Positions 5,817 through 14,575 of a stretch of 64,000 nucleotides of DNA are shown here, piece after piece (position 1 is the first letter of the stretch; each line of letters starts with the position of its first letter). Source of the DNA: Nocardiopsis coralli. GTDB taxonomy: Bacteria; Actinomycetota; Actinomycetes; Streptosporangiales; Streptosporangiaceae. The stretch is from assembly GCF_014892575.1 (NCBI RefSeq), contig NZ_JADBGI010000016.1, forward strand, positions 62,001-126,000. The letters are read 5' to 3'. The position numbers and the translations under genes were made by a program. Below the pieces are notes generated by a model that did no database searches, was not told where the DNA came from, and saw only the letters and a list, made by a program, of their open reading frames with translations.

Positions 5817-8204
5817 ATGGCCACGCAGCCCCATGTCGTCGTCATCGGCGCGGGAACCGTTGGTTGCGCCCTCGCGGACGAGCTGAGTCTTCGCGGGTGG
5901 ACCAGGGTCACCGTGCTCGAACAGGGACCGTTGCCCACGGTCGGCTCCGCCCCCGAACACCCCCTCGCCCCCGCCTTCCTCTTCCGGGTCGGCCCCTGCA
6001 AGACCCTGTCGGCGAGCGCCGTCCGCACCGCCGAGACCTACGCGGGCCTCGCCGCGGACGGACGGCCCCTGTTCCGGAACCTGGGAGGGCTGGAACTGGC
6101 GACCACCCCGACACGGTGGGACGGCCTCAAACACCAGCACGGGTGGGCCGCTTCCTGGGGGATCGAGGCGTCGCTGCTCACCCCCGGACAGTGCGCCGGA
6201 CTCCACCCGGAGCTCGGCACGGCCCCGCTCCTGGGCGGCCTGTACACCCCCGGCGACGGCGTCGTCGACCTGCACGGGGCGGCCCGCGCCCAGGCCGAAC
6301 GGGCGGCCGAGCGCGGGGTGCGGTTCCTGCCGTTCCACCGGGTCACCGGCATCGAACGCCGGGCCGACCGCGTCCGCGCCGTCACCACCGAACACGGCAG
6401 TTTCCGCGCCGACGCCGTGGTCTCCTGCGCGGGCGCCTCGGGCCCGCGCATCGCCGCGACCGTGGGCCTTCCGCTGCCCGTCACCGACCTGCCACACCGG
6501 GTCCTGCACACCGGAACGGGGACCGAGGAGGGCGAGGAGGAGGGCTTCGACGCGCGCGGGCCGGTCCTGCGGCACGGGGACACCGCCCTCAGCACCGGCC
6601 GCCGCCCCGGCTCGCCCCACCTGCGCGCCCACGGCTACCGGGCCGAGCCCGACGGGGACCCGGGGGACGGGCTCCCCGACTGGGGTCCCGTCGCCGACCT
6701 GGTGCCCGGGCTCGCCGGGAGGACGGACGCACACACCGTTCCCGGGGAGGCCCTGGCCACCGCCGACGGCCACCCCCTGCTCGGCGAACACCCCGCCCTC
6801 GGCGGTTTCTGGGTCGTCCAGGCGGTGGGCCCCTCGCACGCCGCCGGGGTGGCCGCGTCGGTGGCCGAATGGATCGTCGACGGCAGGCCCCGGGACGACC
6901 TGCACTGCTGTGAACTCGACCGGTTCGACGAGGTCCAGCGCTCGCCCGTCTACGTGTACCGGCACAGCCGCCGGGCCCGCGCCTCCCTCGACACCGGGGC
7001 GCGTGTCCCGCGCCCCGCCGACGCCGACCGCCCCCTGCGCACCTCGCCCTTCCACGAACGTCAGCTGGAACTGGGGGCCCGCTCCGTGGAGTCGGCCGGC
7101 TGGGAGTGCCCGCAGTGGTACGACGCCAACGCCGCCCTGCCCGAGGTCGAGAGGGTCGTCGAACGCCACGGGTGGCCCGACCGCGACCGCTCGCCCGTCG
7201 TGGGCGCCGAGGCGCTGGTGGCCCGCGCACGTGCGGCCCTGTTCGACCTGACACCGCGCACCCGCGTGGAGATCAGCGGCCCCGAGGCGCTGAGCTTCCT
7301 GCAGACGATGACCACCAACGAGGTCGACCACGAACCGGGCGCGGTCGTGCATACCCTCATGCTCGACGACGACGGCAGGGTCCGCGGCGAGCTGACCGTC
7401 GTGCGCCGGGACGAAGCACGCTTCCTCGTCGGGGCGGACGGCACCACCGGGGTCGACTGGCTGCGCCGGCACCTGCCCCGCAACGGCAGCGTGCACCTGC
7501 GCGACCTCACACCGGGCACCTGTTGCCTCGGACTGTGGGGCCCGCGGGCGCACGCCCTCATGCAGGAGCTCTCCGCGGACGGCCTGTCCGACCACACCCC
7601 CGGGCGGCCCCTGGCCCTGCGCCTGCACCTGGGGGCCGCGCCGGTCATCGCCCTGCACACCTCCGGCATCGGTGAACCCGCATGGGAGCTGCGCACCAGC
7701 GCCGACCTCGGCCGGCTCCTCTGGGACACCCTGTGGGAGGCCGGCCGCGACCACGGCCTCATCGCGGCCGGGCGCGCGGCCTTCGACAGCCTGCGCCTGG
7801 AGGAGGGCCACCGCTCCTGGGGCAGGGACGTGACCACCGAACACGACCCCTACGAGGCCGGCCTGGGCCACGCCGTGCGCATGGGCAAGGGGTACTTCCG
7901 CGGAAGGGAGGCCCTCGAGGAGCGCGCCGGGACCCCCGCGGTCCGGCAGCTCACCCGCCTGACGATCGACGACCCCCGCGCGCGGGTCGGAGGGGCCGAC
8001 CCCGTCCACGCCGAGGGCGCCGTGGTCGGACACGTGACCCGCGCCGACGTCGGATACACGGTCGGCACCGGTATCGCGCACGCCTGGTTGCCCGCGTCCC
8101 TGGCCGACCCCGGGCAGGGCGTGGAGATCACACACCTGGGGGAGCGCGTGAAGGCCACCGTGGCCGCCGACCCCCGGCCCCTGGGCGTCCGCCCCCGTCC
8201 CTGA
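5817..8204 (+). CDS. Dimethylglycine oxidase-like flavoprotein with GcvT domain, divergent paralog
   Basis: 795 residues with an N-terminal FAD-linked amine oxidase domain (VVIGAGTVGCALADEL, residues 8-23), a linker and a C-terminal folate-binding GcvT module (from about 430). It is a paralog of the protein at 16301, which matches Arthrobacter dimethylglycine oxidase. His48, the flavin attachment residue in that family, is kept, and His227 aligns with catalytic His225. The catalytic Tyr259 position is serine, folate-site Asp552 corresponds to a glutamate (VRGE for VRSD), and an acidic GTEEGEEEG loop replaces conserved sequence. It probably acts on a different secondary or tertiary amine, or works less well. 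ATG 5817 has ACAGGAGG upstream. gbcA follows after 150 bases. Confidence 0.85.
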   Translation: MATQPHVVVIGAGTVGCALADELSLRGWTRVTVLEQGPLPTVGSAPEHPLAPAFLFRVGPCKTLSASAVRTAETYAGLAADGRPLFRNLGGLELATTPTRWDGLKHQHGWAASWGIEASLLTPGQCAGLHPELGTAPLLGGLYTPGDGVVDLHGAARAQAERAAERGVRFLPFHRVTGIERRADRVRAVTTEHGSFRADAVVSCAGASGPRIAATVGLPLPVTDLPHRVLHTGTGTEEGEEEGFDARGPVLRHGDTALSTGRRPGSPHLRAHGYRAEPDGDPGDGLPDWGPVADLVPGLAGRTDAHTVPGEALATADGHPLLGEHPALGGFWVVQAVGPSHAAGVAASVAEWIVDGRPRDDLHCCELDRFDEVQRSPVYVYRHSRRARASLDTGARVPRPADADRPLRTSPFHERQLELGARSVESAGWECPQWYDANAALPEVERVVERHGWPDRDRSPVVGAEALVARARAALFDLTPRTRVEISGPEALSFLQTMTTNEVDHEPGAVVHTLMLDDDGRVRGELTVVRRDEARFLVGADGTTGVDWLRRHLPRNGSVHLRDLTPGTCCLGLWGPRAHALMQELSADGLSDHTPGRPLALRLHLGAAPVIALHTSGIGEPAWELRTSADLGRLLWDTLWEAGRDHGLIAAGRAAFDSLRLEEGHRSWGRDVTTEHDPYEAGLGHAVRMGKGYFRGREALEERAGTPAVRQLTRLTIDDPRARVGGADPVHAEGAVVGHVTRADVGYTVGTGIAHAWLPASLADPGQGVEITHLGERVKATVAADPRPLGVRPRP

Positions 8205-8354
8205 GCCCGCAGCAGGATCCTGTCCCCGGCCCGCCCGCCCCCGACCCGCCCGCACTCCGTCCCCACCGCCCCCTGCCCGCATGTCCCCGGCCCCTGCCCC
8301 GGCCGGCACACACCGAGTTCCGGAGTTCCCGAACACCGCGCAAGGAGCCCCCCG

Positions 8355-9515
8355 TTGACCGAAGGCACGTCCGTGCACACCCAGGCCGCCGACGAGGTCC
8401 CCGCCGACAGCCTCATCCCGACCCTGCCCGGCACCGACTACACCGACCCCGGCACCTTCCGACTCGAACAGGAGCACATCTTCGAGGCCCAGTGGTTCTG
8501 CGCGGTGCGCAGCTCCGACCTGGACAAGCCGGGCGCCTTCCGCACCGTGCAGATCGGCCGGGAGAGCGTGATCGTCACCCGCGCCCGCGACGGGAAACCC
8601 CGCGCCTTCCTCAACGTGTGCCGCCACCGCGGCGCCCGGCTGTGCACGGAGGAATCGGGCGCGGTCAAGCGTTCCTTCCAGTGCCCGTACCACGCCTGGA
8701 CCTACGGGCTCGACGGCAAGCTCATCGCCGCGCCGAACCTCACGTCGATGCCCGACATCGACCGCACCGCCTACGGGTTGCAGCCGCTCAACCTGACCGA
8801 ATGGCTCGGTTACGTGTGGGTGTGCCTGGCCGACACCCCGCCCTCCTTCGAGGAGACCGTCGTCGCCGACGTCGTCGCACGCCTGGGCAGCACCGAGGCC
8901 ATCGACAACTACGGCGTCGACGGGCTCACGGTGGGCAAACGCATCACCTACGACGTGAAGGCCAACTGGAAGCTCATCATCGAGAACTTCATGGAGTGCT
9001 ACCACTGCGCCACGATCCACCCGGAACTGACCGAGGTGCTGCCCGAGTTCGCCGACGGTTACGCCGCCCAGTTCTACGTGGGGCACGGGGCGGCCTTCGG
9101 CGAGGACGTCGAGGGCTTCACCGTCGACGGCAGCGAGGGGTTCGGCCGGATCGACGGGGTGAGCGAGGAACAGGACCGCAGCTACTACGCGATCACGGTG
9201 CGGCCGCAGGTGTTCGTGAACCTGGTTCCCGACCACGTCATCTTCCACCGCATGTACCCGGTGGCCGTCGACCGCACGATCGTCGAGTGCGACTGGCTGT
9301 ACACGCAGGAGGTCGTCGACAGCGGCAAGGACCTGTCGCGATCCGTGGAGATCTTCCACCGGGTCAACCAGCAGGACTTCGACGCGTGTGAGCGGTGCCA
9401 GCCGGCGATGTCCTCGCGCCAGTACGCCCGGGGCGGGGTCCTGGTCCCCTCCGAACACCACATCGGGGAGTTCCACACCTGGGTCGAGGCGGCCATCGCC
9501 CCCGGCCGGACCTGA
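8355..9515 (+). CDS. gbcA: Glycine betaine monooxygenase, Rieske oxygenase component
   Basis: A 386-residue Rieske-type oxygenase alpha subunit. The N-terminal Rieske domain has CRHRGARLC and CPYHAWTY (about residues 89-120). The catalytic domain has NWKLIIENFMECYHC...H around 205-225, supplying the two histidine ligands of mononuclear iron, and an aspartate near NQQDFDACE at about 340. The family oxidatively removes a methyl from glycine betaine, giving dimethylglycine and formaldehyde. The substrate assignment rests on family resemblance plus the surrounding demethylation genes. The start is TTG at 8355 with AAGGAG seven bases upstream. No GbcB-type one-piece reductase is present; the ferredoxin and reductase at 3190-4691 are candidate donors. 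Confidence 0.88.
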   Translation: MTEGTSVHTQAADEVPADSLIPTLPGTDYTDPGTFRLEQEHIFEAQWFCAVRSSDLDKPGAFRTVQIGRESVIVTRARDGKPRAFLNVCRHRGARLCTEESGAVKRSFQCPYHAWTYGLDGKLIAAPNLTSMPDIDRTAYGLQPLNLTEWLGYVWVCLADTPPSFEETVVADVVARLGSTEAIDNYGVDGLTVGKRITYDVKANWKLIIENFMECYHCATIHPELTEVLPEFADGYAAQFYVGHGAAFGEDVEGFTVDGSEGFGRIDGVSEEQDRSYYAITVRPQVFVNLVPDHVIFHRMYPVAVDRTIVECDWLYTQEVVDSGKDLSRSVEIFHRVNQQDFDACERCQPAMSSRQYARGGVLVPSEHHIGEFHTWVEAAIAPGRT

Positions 9516-9533
9516 CCGGCCACCCACAGAACT

Positions 9534-9565
9534 GCACGGCGCGGCCCCTCGGGACCGCGCCGTGC
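9534..9565. terminator. Strong hairpin between gbcA and soxG
   Basis: A perfect 11-bp inverted repeat, GCACGGCGCGG (9534-9544) with CCGCGCCGTGC (9555-9565), lies between convergent gene ends. A second GGCCCC hairpin follows at about 9578-9602. Confidence 0.75.
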
Positions 9566-9635
9566 GGGACGTGGGAAGGCCCCGGCGGGGGTGCCGGGGC
9601 CCGTGTTCAGTGGCGGATCCACGGCGGGGTCTCGC

Positions 9636-10235
9636 TCACGCCAGGACCGCGCCCTCCCCGTACTCGGCGGCCGCGTCGGCCGACCAGTCCGCCAGGTGCC
9701 GGGCGAAGGACGACCGGACCAGCACCCAGAAGACCGGGGTCGCCCCGTGGCGCCGCAGCAGGGTCGCCTCCGTGCGCGCCAACAGCGTCTGCGCGCACCG
9801 GCCCGGGCCGAAGGAGGACGGGTGCAGGTCGAGCGAGCAGCCCTTGTTGAGGAACTCCTCCGAACGCGGCCCGGCGATCTCCACCACCGTGCGCTGCCCG
9901 GACACGTCCACGACCGCGCCGTGCTCGCCGTCCAGGGCCTTGTGCAGCGCCTCCTCCACGTCCGGGGCCCGGCCCTGCTCACCCACCACGAGCCACTCGT
10001 CCGGCCCCATCCACAGCACCAGGAGGTCACCGGCGACCGCGGACGTGCCGGGGCCCGGAAGGGGTGCGCCCAGGGTGTCGGCGACCCGTGCGGCCGCCGC
10101 GCCCTCCGGCGCCACGCGCAGGGTCACCTGGGTCAGGAACGGGATCTCCCCGATGTCCAGGGACCCGGGAACAGAGGTCTCGGCCAGCAGCTCCGTGCGG
10201 GAGGCCAGGGGCGACTCACCGGTGATCTCAGCCAT
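9636..10235 (-). CDS. soxG: Sarcosine oxidase gamma subunit
   Basis: 199 residues, the smallest GcvT-like subunit of heterotetrameric sarcosine oxidase, which converts sarcosine plus THF and oxygen to glycine, methylene-THF and peroxide. Recognisable segments are LLVLWMGPDEWLVVG (about 78-92), DVSGQRTVVEIAGPRSEEFL (about 110-130) and a conserved GRCAQTLLAR. It is last in the coupled glyA-soxB-soxD-soxA-soxG operon. Its ATG overlaps the soxA stop by eight bases, so translation is almost certainly coupled. The flavins and catalysis lie in other subunits; gamma is structural in known complexes. Confidence 0.9.
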   Translation of the reverse strand: MAEITGESPLASRTELLAETSVPGSLDIGEIPFLTQVTLRVAPEGAAAARVADTLGAPLPGPGTSAVAGDLLVLWMGPDEWLVVGEQGRAPDVEEALHKALDGEHGAVVDVSGQRTVVEIAGPRSEEFLNKGCSLDLHPSSFGPGRCAQTLLARTEATLLRRHGATPVFWVLVRSSFARHLADWSADAAAEYGEGAVLA

Positions 10236-13068
10236 CGCGGCGTGCTCCTTCCTTGTCGTAGAAGACGTGGTCGGTGATCGTGGCCGCGACGAGCCGGTCG
10301 CCGGCGGTGGCGTGCACCGTGTCGCCGATCCGGTCGCGCCCGGCCTCGACCAGGGCCAGGGCGAACCCGCGTTCCAGCACCGCGCTGCGGTAACTCGAGG
10401 TGACGTGGCCCAGCATCGGGACCGGGGGTGCCGGGAGCTCGGGGTGTTCCACCACCTGGGCGCCCTCGGCCAGCACCAGGTCCGGGTCGGCGGGCAGCAG
10501 GCCCACCAGCTGCTTGCGGTCGGTTCGTGCGGTGTCGGCACGGGTGAAGGAGCGCTTGCCCAGGAAGTCGTCCTTCTTCTTCGACACCGCCCAGCCCATC
10601 CCCAGGTCGTACGGGGTCACGGTGCCGTCGGTGTCCTGGCCGACGATCGGCAGGCCCTTCTCCGCACGCAGGACGTGCATCGTCTCGGTGCCGTAGGGCG
10701 TGATCCCCAGGGGTTCGCCCGCCTCGACGAGCGCCTCCCAGACCTCGCGCCCGTGCCACCACGGCACGCTGACCTCGAAGGCGAGCTCGCCGGAGAAGCT
10801 GATCCGGAAGACCCTGGCCCCGTGCCCGGCGACCGTGCCGTCCTTCCAGGACATGAACGGGAACCCGTCCTTGTCCAGCTCCATGCCGGGCGCCACCCGC
10901 GACAGCACCTCGCGCGAGCGCGGGCCCGCGAGCGCGATGGTCGCCCAGTGCTCGGTCACCGACGTCAGGTGCACCCGCAGGTGCGGCCACTCGGTCTGCA
11001 GCCAGTCCTCCAACCACTGCAGGACCCCGGCCGCGCCGCCCGACGTGGTCGTGATCAGGTACCGGTGCTCATCGACGCGCGCGACCGTGCCGTCGTCGAA
11101 GACCATCCCGTCGGCGTGGCACATCAGGCCGTAGCGCACGCGCCCGACCTTCAGCGTGCTCATCTTGTTGGTGTAGACGAGGTCGAGGAACTCGGCGGCG
11201 TCCGGGCCCTGCACGTCGATCTTGCCCAGCGTCGACACGTCCTGGATGCCCACACCCGAGCGCACCGCGCCGCACTCGCGCAGGACCGCGGCCTCCATGT
11301 CCTCGTCCCCGCGCGGGTAGTACCAGGGGCGCTTCCACTGGCCCACGTCCTCGAACGGCGCACCCTGCTCGACGTGCCAGTCGTGGATCGAGGTGACCCG
11401 CACCGGGTCGTACAGGTCGCCGCGTTCCCGGCCGGCCAGCGCTGCGAAGGCCACCGGGGTGTACGGCGCCCGGAATGTGGTCGTGCCGATCTCACCCGTA
11501 CTGCGCCCCAGGAGCTCGGTGATGACGCCGCTCGCGAGGGTCCCCGAGGTCTTGCCCTGGTCGTGCGCGGTGCTCAGGGTCGTGTACCGCTTGATGTGCT
11601 CGACCGATTCCATGCCGGCCCCGATCGCCCGCCGGACGTCGGCGACGGTGGCGTCCCGGGCCAGGTCCACGTACTGCGTGTCCCCCGTGGAGTCGGTGGG
11701 GGAGGGCACCATCCACACGGTGCGGCCCGACCGGACCGGCACGGACCCGGCCCTGGGGAGATCGGCCGGCTCAGCGGTGAGCCCGCACGCCACGGCGGCC
11801 CGGGCCCCCGCGTCCGCCCCGCTGGCCAGGCACGCGTCGGTGGTGGGTTCCCCTGCCGCGGAACCCGCCGAACGCACCGACGGCGGGTACCCGTCGGGCA
11901 CGAACGCGCCCAGGTCCTCGGAGAAACACAGGCCCCCACGCGCCTGGCTGTGCAGGTGCACCGCGGGGTTCCACCCGCCCGAGACCAGGAGGGTGTCGCA
12001 GGCGATGCGCGTGTGCTCCGCGCCGGGTGCCGCCTCGTCCTGCCACCACGGGGCGACCCGGACCTGGTCGATGCGCTCCCGGCCGGAGGTGGTCACGACC
12101 GCCGACCCCGGCATCAGCGTGATCCCGCGTTCGGTGCACAGCGACTCCCACGGCGGGGGCACCGACCCGCGGGCGTCCACGACCGCCGCGATCTCCACAC
12201 CGGCGTCGTGCAGGTCCACGGCGGCCGCGTAGGCGCTGTCGTCGGTGGTGAACACGGCCACCCGCTCGCCCGGCACGACCCCGTAGCGGTGCAGGTAGGT
12301 GCGTGCGGCCCCGGCGAGCAGGATCCCGGGCCGGTCGTTGCCGGAGAAGACCAGCGGCCGCTCGTGCGAGCCCGTGGCGTGCACGACCTCGCGGGCGCGG
12401 ATCCGCCACACGCGCTGGCGGGTGTGCGCGTGCTCGCCCCGGTGCTCGAGTGCGACCAGGTAGTTGTTCTCGTAGTGCCCGAAGACGGTGGTGCCGGGCA
12501 GCTGCCGGACCTCGGGGTAACGGTCCAGCTCGGCCACGGCCTGCCGCACCCAGGTGTCGGCGGGCGCGCCGTCCAGCCGCTCCGAGGTCCCGAGCAGCCC
12601 GCCGCCGAACTCGGTGTCCGCGTCGGCGACGATCACACGGGCCCCGCTGCGCGCCGCGGTCAGCGCCGCGGTCAGACCGGCGGGACCGGCCCCGACCACG
12701 AGCACGTCGCAGTGGGCGTGCATGGAGTCGTACCGCGCGGGGTCCGGGTCGGTGGCCAGGCGCCCCTGGCCGGGCAGCCCGGTGGCCTCCAGGCCGTCGG
12801 CCAGCCGGACCGTGGTCGCGGTCTGCATCGGCTCGGGGAAGGGCTTCTCGATCTGTACGAGCGCGTTCGGCTCTTCGACACCCGCGGCCATGATGCCGCG
12901 CGGCCGCCCGTGTTTGATGCTGGTGGCGACCTGGTGGACCCCGTTGGCGAGCAGGGCCGAGGCGAGGGTGTCGCCCTCGTACCCCTGGTACTCGCGGCCG
13001 TCGAAAGTGAAGCGCAGTGGGCGGTCGCGGTCGATCCGTCCCCCGGTCCGCAGCCTGAACCTGCTCAC
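10228..13068 (-). CDS. soxA: Sarcosine oxidase alpha subunit
   Basis: 946 residues, close to the usual length. Order of domains: an N-terminal 2Fe-2S-fold-like plug (RFTFDGREYQGYEGDTLASAL, about 20-40), an NAD-binding Rossmann fold (VVGAGPAGLTAALTAARSGA, about 105-125), a second nucleotide fold, then a C-terminal GcvT module binding THF (from about 570). The alpha subunit binds NAD and folate and receives the methylene group formed at beta. I chose GTG at 13068 because it forms a GTGA overlap with the soxD stop; an upstream GTG would add 27 residues inside soxD. It runs on into soxG. Confidence 0.93.
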   Translation of the reverse strand: MSRFRLRTGGRIDRDRPLRFTFDGREYQGYEGDTLASALLANGVHQVATSIKHGRPRGIMAAGVEEPNALVQIEKPFPEPMQTATTVRLADGLEATGLPGQGRLATDPDPARYDSMHAHCDVLVVGAGPAGLTAALTAARSGARVIVADADTEFGGGLLGTSERLDGAPADTWVRQAVAELDRYPEVRQLPGTTVFGHYENNYLVALEHRGEHAHTRQRVWRIRAREVVHATGSHERPLVFSGNDRPGILLAGAARTYLHRYGVVPGERVAVFTTDDSAYAAAVDLHDAGVEIAAVVDARGSVPPPWESLCTERGITLMPGSAVVTTSGRERIDQVRVAPWWQDEAAPGAEHTRIACDTLLVSGGWNPAVHLHSQARGGLCFSEDLGAFVPDGYPPSVRSAGSAAGEPTTDACLASGADAGARAAVACGLTAEPADLPRAGSVPVRSGRTVWMVPSPTDSTGDTQYVDLARDATVADVRRAIGAGMESVEHIKRYTTLSTAHDQGKTSGTLASGVITELLGRSTGEIGTTTFRAPYTPVAFAALAGRERGDLYDPVRVTSIHDWHVEQGAPFEDVGQWKRPWYYPRGDEDMEAAVLRECGAVRSGVGIQDVSTLGKIDVQGPDAAEFLDLVYTNKMSTLKVGRVRYGLMCHADGMVFDDGTVARVDEHRYLITTTSGGAAGVLQWLEDWLQTEWPHLRVHLTSVTEHWATIALAGPRSREVLSRVAPGMELDKDGFPFMSWKDGTVAGHGARVFRISFSGELAFEVSVPWWHGREVWEALVEAGEPLGITPYGTETMHVLRAEKGLPIVGQDTDGTVTPYDLGMGWAVSKKKDDFLGKRSFTRADTARTDRKQLVGLLPADPDLVLAEGAQVVEHPELPAPPVPMLGHVTSSYRSAVLERGFALALVEAGRDRIGDTVHATAGDRLVAATITDHVFYDKEGARRDG

Positions 13069-13334
13069 TGGGTCACCGTCCTCGTGTCGTCGCTGTCGAG
13101 AACCCGGTTGGTGACGGTGTCGCGCCGGAGGCCGAACCATCGGCGGCACCCGGCCGCGTGGAGCCAGCGCTCGGCGAACTCGCCCCGGGGGTTGTCGCGG
13201 AAGAACAGGAACTCCGCCCAGTCCTGGTCGGAGACGGCCTGCGGGTCCTGCGGGTAGGCCACGCCGGCCTGCCCGCCGTAGTGGAACTCGATCTCGTCAC
13301 GCGGCCCGCACCACGGGCAGGGGATCAGCATCAT
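13065..13334 (-). CDS. soxD: Sarcosine oxidase delta subunit
   Basis: An 89-residue zinc-binding subunit of the heterotetrameric oxidase. The ligands are visible as CPWCG (residues 6-10) and H-x3-C in LHAAGC (about 59-64). The YGGQAGVAYP and FFRDNPRGEFAERW segments are characteristic of SoxD. The ATG at 13334 sits seven bases after a TAGGAG that also contains the soxB stop codon, tying the two genes. The stop overlaps the soxA start as GTGA. Confidence 0.92.
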   Translation of the reverse strand: MMLIPCPWCGPRDEIEFHYGGQAGVAYPQDPQAVSDQDWAEFLFFRDNPRGEFAERWLHAAGCRRWFGLRRDTVTNRVLDSDDTRTVTQ

Positions 13335-13342
13335 GTGGACTC

Positions 13343-14575
13343 CTAATGGGCGACACCGGAGGCGCCGTGCTCGTCGACGAGGGCGCCCGTGGTGAAGCGT
13401 TCGAGGGAGAAGGGGGCGTTGAGGGGGTGGGGGCCGTCGTTGGCGATGGTGTGGGCGAAGCACCAGCCCACGCCCGGTGTCGCCTTGAACCCGCCGGTGC
13501 CCCAACCACAGTTGACGTAGAGGCCTTCGAAGGGCGTCAGGCCAACGATCGCGGAGGCGTCGGGGGTGACGTCGACGACCCCGCCCCAGGTGCGCAGCAC
13601 GTGCGCCCGGGCGAACATCGGGAACAGCTCGACCGCCGCGGCCATCTGCCGTTCGATCGTGTGGAAGGCACCCCGCTGGGAGTAGGAGTTGTAGGCGTCG
13701 ATGCCGGCGCCGAGCACGAGCTCTCCCTTGTGGGCCTGGGAGACGTAGACGTGCACGGCGTTGGACATCACCACGGTGGGGTGCACCGGCTCCAGCAGCT
13801 CCGAGACCAGCGCCTGCAGCGGGTGGCTCTGCACCGGCAGGCGCAGGCCGAGGGTGTCGGCGAGCACGGACGAGTGGCCCGCGGCGGCCATCGCGACCTT
13901 GCCCGCACGGATCGGGCCGCGGGTGGTCTCGACCCCGACGATCCGGTCGCCGACCCGTTCGAACCCGGTGACCTCGCAGTTCTGGACGATGTCGACGCCC
14001 ATGCGGTCGAGCGCCCGGGCGAACCCCCAGGCCACGTGGTCGTGCTTGGCGATCCCGGCCCTCGGCTGCCAGGTGGCGCCCATGACCGGGTAGCGCAGGT
14101 CCTCGGAAGTGTCGATGATCGGGCAGACCTCGGCCACCTGCGCGGGGTCGAGCCACTCGGCGTCGATGCCGTTGAGCCGGTTGGCGTTGACCCGCCGCAC
14201 GCTGTCGCGCACGTCCTGCAGGGAGTGCGCCAGGTTGAGCACGCCCCGCTGGGAGAACAGGAGCGGGTAGTCGAGCTCGTCCTCCAGGCCCTCCCACAGC
14301 TTCAGGGAGTGTTCGTAGAGGCCGGCGCTCTCGTCCCACAGGTAGTTGGACCGGATGATGGTGGTGTTGCGGGCCATGTTGCCGCCCGCGAGCCACCCCT
14401 TCTCCAGCACGGCGATGTCGGTCATCCCGTGGTTCACGGCCAGGTAGTAGGCGGTGGCCAGCCCGTGCCCGCCGCCGCCCACGATGACCGCGTCGTAGGA
14501 GGCCTTGGGCTCGGGGGAGCTCCAGAGCCACTCCGGGTGCTCGGGCAGGTCGGCTCCGGGGGTGCGCGGCGCCAT
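13343..14575 (-). CDS. soxB: Sarcosine oxidase beta subunit
   Basis: 410 residues, the flavin-bearing catalytic subunit. The FAD fold starts at [17 protein letters not shown] (about 30-46). AKHDHVAW around residue 178 is the region that carries the histidine covalently linked to FMN in characterised enzymes. The C-terminal [12 protein letters not shown] and [14 protein letters not shown] segments complete the flavin site. Sarcosine is oxidised here and the imine is passed to the folate site in alpha. The glyA stop and this ATG share one base (TGATG). A preceding SHMT gene is the usual layout of actinobacterial sox operons. Confidence 0.94.
   Translation of the reverse strand: MAPRTPGADLPEHPEWLWSSPEPKASYDAVIVGGGGHGLATAYYLAVNHGMTDIAVLEKGWLAGGNMARNTTIIRSNYLWDESAGLYEHSLKLWEGLEDELDYPLLFSQRGVLNLAHSLQDVRDSVRRVNANRLNGIDAEWLDPAQVAEVCPIIDTSEDLRYPVMGATWQPRAGIAKHDHVAWGFARALDRMGVDIVQNCEVTGFERVGDRIVGVETTRGPIRAGKVAMAAAGHSSVLADTLGLRLPVQSHPLQALVSELLEPVHPTVVMSNAVHVYVSQAHKGELVLGAGIDAYNSYSQRGAFHTIERQMAAAVELFPMFARAHVLRTWGGVVDVTPDASAIVGLTPFEGLYVNCGWGTGGFKATPGVGWCFAHTIANDGPHPLNAPFSLERFTTGALVDEHGASGVAH

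Noticed and set aside
5934..5990. Initial impression that the first dimethylglycine oxidase paralog lost its flavin-attachment histidine
   Set aside because: Counting residues shows a histidine at position 48 exactly, with a two-residue insertion following it. Only the tyrosine and aspartate positions are changed.
5751..9527. Very long open frame (over 1,200 codons) antisense to the oxidase and oxygenase genes
   Set aside because: It is a shadow of high-GC codon bias in the real genes on the plus strand, with low-complexity Val/Gly/Ala/Arg composition and no family motifs.
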